A stretch of DNA of 64,000 nucleotides from Blepharisma stoltei. Lineage: Eukaryota; Ciliophora; Heterotrichea; Heterotrichida; Blepharismidae. This document shows, piece after piece, positions 55,619 to 64,000 of the stretch. The translations under genes and the position numbers were made by a program. Each line of letters begins with the position of its first letter. Position 1 is the stretch's first letter. The DNA is taken from NCBI GenBank assembly GCA_914767885.1, contig CAJZBQ010000038.1:310001-374000 (forward strand). The letters are read 5' to 3'. Below the pieces are notes generated by a model. It saw nothing but the letters and a program-made list of their open reading frames with translations, was not told the origin of the DNA and did no database searches.

Positions 55619-56239
55619 ATGATAGGATGCTTATTTTTATTTTTGACTATTGTCACAAGTCAAACTTTAGTCGAAAACTTATATAAAAAAATTGAAAGAA
55701 CTAAAGGACAAATTACGATTGAGGCGGGCGCAGCTGTAGTCCACTTAAGTGATGATGAACTTGAATTTTTGCTTTATAACTCAGACTCAGATTGGTTTAT
55801 CATGTTTTATGACTCACTAGAGACCGATTCGTTTACAGTGAATAATACATGGAATATGGCAGCAAGGTACATAAAGCATGAAGGCTATAATGTGACATTA
55901 GGAAAAATTGATATCCGCGATCAAAGAAAAAATTTTATACGTTTAAGGCTTTCTAAATATCCTTGCGCAATCTATCTTGCTGAAGAGCATTACTATCAAT
56001 TAGAACTTGAGTTTCAGATGGATGAAATTTTATCTGTAATCAGAAATAAAACATATTTAGCATATCCTAAAAAAGAATTGCCACTGTCTACTCGTGGCAT
56101 TTTTGGATTGTTGTCTTATTTTCGTGTTGGATACTTTATCGCTGGATTTATTTTTATAGTGGCTTTGACATTAGGAATTTCAAAGCTTATTAGGATGAAA
56201 AAGAAATATAAGGCAACGATTATCAAGAAAAATAATTAA
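55619..56239 (+). CDS. TMX-like membrane thioredoxin-fold protein of the ER
   Basis: 206 aa. Signal peptide (MIGCLFLFLTIVTSQ), then a thioredoxin-like domain (about 35-145: DWFIMFYDSLETDSF, LGKIDIRDQRKNFIRLRLSKYPCAIYL with the usual strand-loop before cis-Pro). A transmembrane helix follows (about 167-190), then a short basic tail ending KKNN, a KKxx ER-retrieval signal. The active-site CxxC is replaced (no Cys pair after FYD), so it is not a normal oxidoreductase; it may be a chaperone or binding subunit. Family call by fold pattern only. Confidence 0.7.
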   Translation: MIGCLFLFLTIVTSQTLVENLYKKIERTKGQITIEAGAAVVHLSDDELEFLLYNSDSDWFIMFYDSLETDSFTVNNTWNMAARYIKHEGYNVTLGKIDIRDQRKNFIRLRLSKYPCAIYLAEEHYYQLELEFQMDEILSVIRNKTYLAYPKKELPLSTRGIFGLLSYFRVGYFIAGFIFIVALTLGISKLIRMKKKYKATIIKKNN

Positions 56240-56320
56240 ATCATTATTTAAAAAAATACTGAAATTTTAATGGGATTGTGTAATGAGATATAGATAAATA
56301 GTAAATGGGAATTAAACTAT

Positions 56321-56630
56321 CTCCCACCTTTATGAGCGAACAAAAAAGTTTTGATCGCTCAAGGAGGGTTTAATTTATTTTAAAAAATTATATATAAATT
56401 TTATAGTAATTTTTTTTTTCGAAATTTAAAAAAATTCCATTTTGCAAACTTTATGCTATAAAATGCAGGCTGTTTAAAATCCAACCAATATGGCTAAAAA
56501 TTTCATTATATTAATTATCAATTATAATTTAAAATATTTTTCATAAAAAAATTTTGCTCGCTGAAGGAAGGGTGTTTTTTTTTACCCAAAAAATAGGTAT
56601 TTTCCTATGTTTTTGTTTTCGCTTGTGGAG
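56321..56630. mobile_element. MITE copy F, diverged, intergenic
   Basis: CTCCCACCTTTATGAGCGAACAAAA at the left with an inverted motif next to it (TTGATCGCTCAAGGAGG), and the double motif at the right ending GCTTGTGGAG. The core matches copies A-E loosely. The remaining 56631-56919 shows nothing. Confidence 0.75.
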
Positions 56631-56919
56631 GATTAAGGCATATTTGAGAAATGCATCTAATATTTATCTAAGCTCAATCGCTCTTCATATTCTCACTTTT
56701 TTGATAAAAATTAGCTCATATTTTAATATCCAAGCAGCGAATAAAACTAATAATATTTGCCCAAACATTTTTATTGGGTAGCTCCAATTTTCCAATAAAA
56801 GAGCTTTCCATGAAATCCCAGTCATAATTTTAATATCAACACAAATTATTCCATTAATTAATTTTATTTGATCATCTATTTATATGTCGAGATTTAATGC
56901 AAAATAGGTGTTAATAAAA

Positions 56920-59900
56920 ATGTTTGACAAAAAGAAAGACGACCTGCTGGAAGATATTGAATCTTCCAATGCAATAGCGCAAGAAATTTCGTCAGATGGG
57001 CTTAAACTATCAATTTTAAAATTTCTCGAGAAAGTTTTCAAAGTAAAATATCACAACAAAATGAACTACAGAAACCAATTAATTTTCGAGATAACTACAA
57101 ATATTGTTATAGCTCTTCAAATGCTCTCTCTTATTTGATATCCTGATATGAATATCAAGCAATGAAATAAATACAATAGTTTATGAAATTTTGTCAGGTA
57201 TTTTAACTTAATTTCTATATGCAGCGAAATTGATGCAATAGTTTTGGGCTTTTATGGGATAATTTCTCTGATATTGTTTTGCATTGCTAGTTGGTTAAGC
57301 ATGAAACGTCCACCGCTGCCAATACCAAGCTACCTAGCCTTGATAATAAGAAATATAAGAATATTCAGTGTGTTTGCGTCTAAATTATTAAAATGCGATT
57401 TATAGCATATTTACAAATATATTTAATACTTTATTTTATATCCCTGCTATTAAAAAATTTTTATATGGCTAGCAAATTTAGCTCATATTTTTGAATTAAA
57501 TTTAAATGAGATATATCATGCTTTATATGTAAAATAAGTTATTGAAACAAACTTAATCTATTAAAATGCATTTAATTTAGTGCAATCAATGCTAAATATT
57601 GTATGCGTCTATGATGCATAATTATGTTGAAATTGATTTATTTTGTGTTTATCCATTTTAGAGCAGAATCGGTTGAATCCGTTTTTAAAATGTGATAATT
57701 AAGAGAAATCCAGTGCATTTCTCTATTAACTATCTTATTTATTAGTCTAAAACTTTTTACAATATAAAAATGTTGTATATTCCCAGAGATATGAAATAAA
57801 GTATTAAACATATGTGTAAGAATTCTACAAATCTCGTTATAATAGCATAGGCACGAAAATACCACAATAGCCCTTATATTTCTTATTATCAGGACTAGGT
57901 GATAAACATAAAATGGCCGGTGACGAGCAATATTTTCTATCTGGGCAGGTGCTCTTATATATATCCAGACTACTTTTGGTGCAGAGATCTGCCCATTGTT
58001 GGGTTAGCCTCGAAGCGAGAGGTTCAGCAAATTTTTTAGCAAACAGCGCCAAAACGCCCGATAGACGCAGGGCTTACCTACCCAAGCTGCTTTTAGCCTC
58101 TCCTAAAAATCTGCTCAAGCACATTAAGTTTTTCTCTCGGAGATGATCTGGAGAAAAAGAGAAGATAGACGAAGATCTCAGGGCTAATCTCTCCAATCTA
58201 AAAGAGTCCATCAATGAATGATTAAGTTACACAGGGTTGGGCAATCTGGCACTTGGGCTGGAAATGGAGGTTTATGCCAAATCTGCTTTGGCCTGATCAG
58301 TAGGGAGAATGCCTCTATTGAGAAGCTGGGGTTTCGGCCCAGGCTTAGGATGCCTTGAGGGGCCAGCAGGCATTCGCCTGCAGAATGCAAAGCACTTCAG
58401 GAAGCTGGGACTGTAAATACTGATTGTAATCTAATTTAATCTAATCAAGACTAGATAGTTTGACATTGAAGGGGGGGTGTTTTATGCTTGAATAGCTATT
58501 TTCATATTTGTAGCTGTTCTTGGCTATTTTAAAAAAGAAGCTCCAAGCATAATTACTGCATTAACTCAACAAATTATAAGTTTTATTAGCACCATTGCAT
58601 ATATTCCTGGGCTTTTGTTCTTTTCAATGATTTTTAAGTATTCTTCTTTTGGCTATGCAGAAATATATTAACTAATATGATGGAGATGACCACCCATCCT
58701 TTTGACTCAATTTTCTCAACACTCTATGGAATGCCTAGCTGGGAAGCAAGCTGAGAAGCAGGTGGCATCCTTAGTGCATATTGGGCCTGTGGTTTTCTCT
58801 GCCGTATAAATTTTAAATTCTAAGGTATGGGTTTTTACCTCCCTGTAACTCTTGGAAAGGAAACGGTCAGCGAAAGATATAAAAAACCAGAGCAATAAGA
58901 CTCCTCTCTGGCCTGCAAGACAGCATGCACCTAGCAAAATACAGGGAGCTATCTCCCGCGGAATCAGCCATAACTTCCGCCCTCCGTAAGCGAGCACAGC
59001 CATCGGAAAATCTCTATGTTTTTGGTAGCACACACTCTCCGTGAGCGAACAAAAAATTTTTTATGAAAAAAGATTTGATATATAAAGTGATATTTACTAT
59101 CATGAAATTCCTATCTAATTTTGTTTTATTTAAAGCAAATTTTACAAATTGAATTAGTTTTGGCGTCCCAATTTTGTGAATTGGATTTTTTACTATAAAT
59201 TTCTTTCTTAAAATATGATCCCCTCCATAAGTGAACAAAAATTTTTAATTTACACACGGGGAGCCAGACAGTCCAATCCGGTTGTGCAAAACTCTACTGT
59301 AGTATAAGGAAGGCGCCTGTCGGGATACCTCTGTGATGATGAGCATAAATGGCGAACAACGAATACTAATCTAATCTATCTATACAGAGATAAAAGAATT
59401 TCATGGGAATAAGTCAGTGAGCCAGCTGGACTATGGTTTTATCGGCGCTGCCTTAGGCATAATATTCGATTTTTTATTAATTTTGCTCGCTATTTCACAT
59501 GAATTACTTACAGCAGACTTAAGGCATACTTTTGCCAGCAAAAACATTCGTGCTAGGTCTCATTCTACTATAGATGTAGAAACTCTCCTCTTTTATCCAA
59601 TTCAAGTATTTTTGTATCTTTTCGTAGGAAATTCTTCTACAGTATATTATCAATTATCTTTGTTCATTATTGGTGGGCTGTTCACAATACATATATTATA
59701 TTATCTTCCTTATTACACTCCTGTAGGAAACTCAATTGAGTCGAGTAGAATGAGTATGTTTACAATAACAATAATCTTTTTTTTTATTGGTTATGCCTTA
59801 GATGATGCAGGGGTCTTTGCTTTACTAGGAGTATGCTTGCAGATTTTTATCGCTGGAGGCACCACAATTATAGCGTACTCTAGCTACAATAAAGCTCACA

Positions 59901-62900
59901 AAAGAAAAAACGAAATAGCCACACAATATGATTTCGAGTTAAAAATTAGGCATCTATTAATGAACAAATCAACAGATAATCGCAAAAAAGTTATTGACAG
60001 CTTTACTTATTTCAGCAAACAAAAAAAATTTATTAGAAGCAAGCTTTTTGTTATATGAGAAACTTATTACTGCATATTTATCCTAAAAGACGAAAGATTA
60101 GCTAGAATAAAATTTTCAAAAATTATCAACTATAAGTCAAGCCCAGAAGCATGAATTCAAGAATTAAAAATCATCAAATGGTTTGAAGATAATAAATCCA
60201 ATGTCTTTGCAGAAACAAATTTTTTAGAGTATTTAATTGAGCTTGATAAGGTAAAAACTCAAGATAAAAGCATGTGCTTCATGCTTTTGAAGCTGTGGAA
60301 TGAAATTACAGCTCATAAACCTAGGATAAACTCTCTTAGAAAATATGTAGCCAAGGTCGCAGAGAATATTTCATATGCGAAAACTTCTTATAAAAATCTT
60401 ATAGGAATTCATAAGCATGCTTATGCTTTCGAAATATATGGAACTTTTCTGCAAGATATTGCTGGTGACTATGAAGAAGGAGGGATTATTTTGAGAAGAA
60501 TGGATGGACATAAGGACCATGATTTAATGATTGGGGATGAAAAAAGATTATCAACCTTTAGAGATCGATATGGAATCATGCTAATTTCAGCTAATGAAGG
60601 GACGTTTGGAGAAATTACATATTTAAACGAAAAAGCTGCCCAGCTATTGAGCGCCCCTTCAATAGAAGCACTTGGTACTCCTTTTTCTAATTATATACCT
60701 GAAAACTACAGTGGAGTCCATGATAGTTATATGAAGCAGTTTGCGGAATCCTGCATACACCCTGAAGTTGGCAAGCCAAATGATTTTTTTCTGCAAAACG
60801 AGAGGGGGTATTTAGTAGAATGCCAAATGATTATCAGATATACAGCTTTTAGTAGCTCTTCTTTTTTCTTGGTATCTATGAGACCTAACTCCCCCCTCCG
60901 TGAGTGAACGAAACTATTAGAAAAATCCCTATTTTTTTGCCTAAAAACCCACCTCCGTGAGTGAAACAAAATTTTTTAATAGAAAAAGTTTTATGGAAAA
61001 AAAATTTTGATATATAAGTGATAATTATCATGATAATCTAGAGCTAATTCTGTTTAATTTTAAACTAATTGCTTTTTAAAACATAAATTTTATAAATTAA
61101 ATTAATATTTGCTTTTCAATTTTTGCTAATTAGGATTTTTTTTAAATTTCGAAAAAAAATATTTTCTATAAAATTTATATATAAATTTTTTAAAAAATAG
61201 AACAAAATTTTTTTGTTCACTCACGGAGGGGAGTAAGAATACCACAAGGCAGATGGCATATTTGACTGAAACCGGAATGATAATAAACTACACTCATTCT
61301 TTTCCAAGCCATCTTAATTATGAAAATCGATCTTTAAGGAGCCAATCCATTACACAGCTAATCCCAAGCATAAAGATGACTGAAATGAAGCCTTATGAGC
61401 CATATCTCACTCACATACGTACAAAAGAAGTCGGCTTTGTCCACGTAATCAAGCAGCTCAAGCGTTCTCTGATCCATTTACTATTGCTAATTCACGATGA
61501 AAAAGAAATCAAAATTTGGAAAGAAGGGCTTGACCAAGAACAATTAGACTATTTCAATAAAGATATAGACAATAGTGATATAATAAATCCAGCTTATACA
61601 GTGCTAAATGCAACAGAAACAGTTTTTTATTATGGGTCTCATTATAGCGAAAAGAGATTATCATATATCAGAAAATCATTTGATGAAAATGAAAAAGATG
61701 AAGAAGAAACAGATGGGAAAAACCAAACTCTTGAAGTCACAACTATTGAAGAAAAAATGGGCAAAGATTTAGATGACGATGAAAAGGTGAATACAGATGG
61801 ATATCAACCTAATAGTCCAACTATTAATATGCATCGTAATTGAAATTCAGATCATATTAAAAAGGTTATAGAGGATGCATCAAGAAAAATTAAGATTTTT
61901 CAGTGAGTTTTGTTTGCTACGGTAAATTTAAAGTAGGTAATTGCTGTGATTTGCACTAATGTTGGGATTGTAGCTTATATGTATGAGGAAATAAACCATA
62001 CTGGATCACTTAAAACTTTTGAAAACCTTGGAGAAATCGCTTATAATTTAGGAGTTACGGCAAATTTTGCAAGTCTGTTAGAATTCGGCATGGTAACAGG
62101 CCAATCCAATGTTGCAGAAAATAAAGAGAGGCTAACGAACTCTATTGAAGAGCTAAGATCTTTAGAAAATACAATACTTGATGATTATTCCAGCTGAAAA
62201 TATTGCTCTTATTCTGAAATTGTTAAGGATCCTATAATCCCCACTTGATCTTTTGAATTTGGACCACAAATTTCGCATCTGAATTTATATGACCAAGTGG
62301 AAAAATTCATTTATCATGTAAATTATATATAGGGACAAAACATGCTCTCTAATATTAACCAAAATATAAGCTATATGGATGATTTCAAATTTCTATTTAT
62401 TAATAGCTTAGGCTTTACCTATCATTATACATATTATTCACTGGATGGGCTGATTAGCTGTGAGCATGATAGAATAACTAATGAAGGAGTAATTGTGACA
62501 GGACTGATATTTTTTGGGCTGGGATTTCTTACCTTATGCATTTTGATATTGTCTTATTTTGCCTTTGCAACCAGTAAGAAAAGCGATATCTTTTGAAATG
62601 CTATTAAAAAAAGCTCTCATTTAGCTTATCATGCACTTATGGGGGCATGTATTGATAGGTTAACAACTGTGCATGGGATCACTTATAGAGGCTGCCTTTG
62701 AGTAGCGCTCTAAGCGCCCGAGACTTCCCGACGAAGTCTGGGCGGTGGTTTGACCAGCTGATGTTGGTCAAACCAACATCCAAAATGACAAATTCTTCTT
62801 ATACAGAAGGTTTGTCAAATTGGATGCTGGTTCGACCAACATCAGCTGGTCAAACCACCGCCCAGACTTCGTCGGGAAGTCTCGGGCGCTTAGAGCGCTA

Positions 62901-63715
62901 CTTAAAGGCAGCCTCTATATCTGTCAGAAGAAAACAATGTAAATAATTTTAAAAAGAATGACAGCGGTGAAGTAATATCAAGGACTTATTGGAGATATAT
63001 TTGACGACTTATTATTCTGCTCATATTTTCTTCTATATTTTATTTAATTACAGGATTCTGGCTTTATGGAGACTGCCAAACTTATATGCTTCATCGGTCT
63101 GAGTTGCTAGTGAATTTTATAAAAAGAAGAGTCGAGCTATCAAGGATGAGTTTGTTTGGTAGAGAATTGTCAGATCCACTGATGAGCCATCGATTTCCGG
63201 AATCTTATAGTTTCGATGACTCTAATGAAGAATTTAGCAGAGCAAATAAAACCTTCTGAGATGGATTAGAGCAATTAAAGGAGTATTCCTTAAAAGAACT
63301 CATGTCGAATGAACTCAAAGTAAGGATTTTTGAAAATATTGATACTGATAATGAACTACTTCAGTATGGAACATATTTAGCATCACAAATTGTTGCATGT
63401 GACGTTAATTCCATAACTCAGAGTTATCGATTTGGGTCTTTTGATGTAAAAAACGAAATTAATCAGAATGTGCTAGATGTAAACGATGAAGTAGGAACAG
63501 ACTGACAAATGGCAAATAATGATTCAAAAGACAAAATATACAACCAACTATACATTATTATTTATTTTACTCTTTCGTACTCTATAGCAAGTTTCTTTCT
63601 ATTCATAGCATTTTATATGCCATTTCTTTCAGAGGAAAAGAAATTCCTTTTAAAAGTGCAAATAATATCATCAATTATTCCAAATAACATCAAAAATCCA
63701 AAACAAAGCATTTAA
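56920..63715 (+). CDS. tmcB-like multi-TM PAS-domain protein (tiny macrocysts B family), four inserts
   Basis: Segments 56920-57252, 58483-58665, 59393-60888, 61237-61921, 61937-62317, 62333-62683 and 62918-63715 join to 1,408 aa (4,227 nt). Two gaps are 15-nt introns (61922-61936, 62318-62332). The N-terminus is soluble (KKKDDLLEDIESS), then about six to eight membrane helices follow (QLIFEITTNIVIALQMLSLIW; AWIAIFIFVAVLGYF; GFIGAALGIIFDFLLILLAI). A cytosolic region leads to a PAS domain (about 600-720, NEGTFGEITYLNEKAAQLLSAPSIEALGTPFSNYIPENYSGVHD). Later come more membrane spans and a C-terminal tail. Large families of such proteins are annotated in ciliates after Dictyostelium tmcB; the ligand is unknown. 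Very many Trp are TGA. Confidence 0.8.
57253..58482. other. 1,230-bp composite IES containing a second version of a membrane exon
   Basis: The direct repeat TTTTATG is at 57250-57256 and 58480-58486 (TA at 57253 and 58483). Excision joins AIVLGFY to AWIAIFIF in frame. The left 150 bp stay open to a TAG at 57403 and encode a membrane segment plus MKRPPLPIP, resembling the true exon that follows. The right half is a retroposon-like element (57901-58456). Confidence 0.6.
57901..58456 (+). mobile_element. retroposon-like element nested in the composite IES
   Basis: The repeat atca(g/a)gactag(g/a)t is at 57888-57900 and 58444-58456, 13 bp with two transitions. It has the shared GAAGCTGGGGTTTCGGCCCAGG block and a gtaatctaatttaatct tandem tail. 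An ORF of 77 codons in it is not recognised. Confidence 0.7.
58666..59392. mobile_element. retroposon-like insert carrying a nested MITE
   Basis: The repeat CAGA(A/G)ATA is at 58658-58665 and 59385-59392. Removal of 727 bp joins SSFGYAEI to KEFHGNKSV in frame. It has a tandem-word tail (actaatctaatctatctata) at the right and a decayed MITE in the middle. Confidence 0.7.
58980..59263. mobile_element. decayed MITE nested in the 58.7-kb element
   Basis: Left CCTCCGTAAGCGAGCACAGC with a second copy CTCTCCGTGAGCGAACAAAA; right CCCTCCATAAGTGAACAAAA and its inverted partner ending CGGGGAG. Many substitutions against copies A-E. Confidence 0.75.
60889..61233 (+). mobile_element. MITE copy E in the tmcB-like gene
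   Basis: 345 bp, TAA on both sides (60886-60888, 61234-61236). Double motif at the left, AACAAAA...TTTTGTTCACTCACGG hairpin at the right. Excision restores SMRPKNTTRQMAYL. Confidence 0.9.
62684..62917. repeat. 234-bp near-perfect hairpin IES
   Basis: Arms of about 115 bp start TATAGAGGCTGCC and end GGCAGCCTCTATA, with only a handful of mismatches and a loop of about 5 bp. TA at 62684 and 62918. Removal gives GITYLSEENNVNN in frame. GC-rich unlike its surroundings. Confidence 0.9.
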
Positions 63716-63795
63716 CAAAGTTGAGCTATCTATATAGAATAATAAATGTTAATGGTTTAGTTTAATAATTTATAATATTCTCTTATAATAAAGAT

Positions 63796-64000
63796 TTACT
63801 TTACTTTATATAAGAAAGAAGCAAATATTCCTTCTTCTAAATGATTAGATTGAAGGGAAATCTTCGCCATTAAAATATTCAAAAATTCTAACTCTTGTTT
63901 AAGAATTATTTCAGAAACTAGCAAAGAAGATGAATTACCATTAGGTAAAGCTCTTTCTTTTCTTTTCTTTTTAAGCACTATGCCATCAACTAATTTTTTA
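63796..64000 (-). CDS. 3' end of a gene running off the window
   Basis: Open from the window edge to TAA 63796-63798, about 67 codons. Basic near the start (VLKKKRKERAL), then helical (VSEIILKQELEFLNILMAKI). Too short to name. It is convergent with the tmcB-like gene, with about 80 bp between stops. Confidence 0.5.
   Translation of the reverse strand, partial: KKLVDGIVLKKKRKERALPNGNSSSLLVSEIILKQELEFLNILMAKISLQSNHLEEGIFASFLYKVK

Noticed and set aside
58459-58665. A separate gene start for the second half of the tmcB-like protein
   Set aside because: No ATG precedes the membrane segment, and a TTTTATG-flanked cut joins it to the upstream N-terminal exon in frame with a total of 4,227 nt.
1668-59392. 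Reverse transcriptase or transposase genes to explain the elements
   Set aside because: No RT, endonuclease or DDE motifs were found in any frame; all elements here are non-autonomous or fragments.
1-64000. A karyorelict or Condylostoma-type code with all stops reassigned
   Set aside because: TAA and TAG end every reconstructed gene and never fall at conserved Gln positions; only TGA is sense. This fits Blepharisma best.

Overview
The window reads as germline (micronuclear) DNA of a heterotrich ciliate, most likely Blepharisma (B. stoltei or a close relative). Three things seen in the sequence support this. (1) TGA is read as Trp at conserved positions (SET domain, phospholipase D, MYB repeats), and every reconstructed gene stops at TAA or TAG. 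(2) Introns are almost all 15 nt (a few 16) with GT...AG ends. (3) Coding regions are cut by inserts flanked by short direct repeats, and removing each insert plus one repeat copy restores the frame. In nearly every gene the summed exon lengths come out as exact multiples of three. The strand identity, the reading of inserts as internal eliminated sequences (IESs), and the species are inferences; no somatic sequence is available here.

Layout. 0-10.5 kb: an E(z)-type histone methyltransferase gene cut by two inserts, an R2R3-MYB gene, a TFKP-motif (cilium/basal-body-like) gene with three inserts, and a proline/serine-rich possible nucleoporin. 10.5-21 kb: LRR protein, several unknown small proteins, an ankyrin-FYVE protein, a TPR protein. 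21-30 kb: PX-PH phospholipase D, tRNA-Gln(UUG), gamma-glutamyl hydrolase, a FYVE coiled-coil protein with a CaaX end. 30-41 kb: small unknown genes, a secreted three-repeat protein, a 956-aa coiled-coil protein. 41-51 kb: coiled-coil/GAF protein, VAMP7-type longin SNARE, EF-hand-like protein, PRL phosphatase, MFS transporter, dymeclin. 51-64 kb: PX protein, a candidate RAP1 telomere protein (BRCT-Myb-RCT), a TMX-like ER protein, and a 1,408-aa tmcB-like transmembrane PAS receptor whose gene is cut by four inserts.

The inserts fall into classes. (a) MITE-like elements of about 270-550 bp with CTCC...GGAG ends, a TAA/TTA target repeat, two motif copies at one end and a motif hairpin at the other. 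They resemble the abundant pogo-related MITE reported from the Blepharisma germline. (b) GC-richer, retroposon-like elements of 300-900 bp with long (8-18 bp) target-site duplications. (c) Short TA-flanked IESs of 47-212 bp. (d) Pure palindromes, the best being a near-perfect 234-bp hairpin. Several are nested.

Functionally the gene set is ordinary housekeeping (membrane traffic, phosphoinositide and phospholipid signalling, folate turnover, chromatin, telomere, cilia) with no operon structure. Genes lie on both strands, with compact intergenic gaps. The main interest is the density and variety of precisely removable inserts inside exons, including inside a gene family (E(z)-like) that in other ciliates drives DNA elimination.
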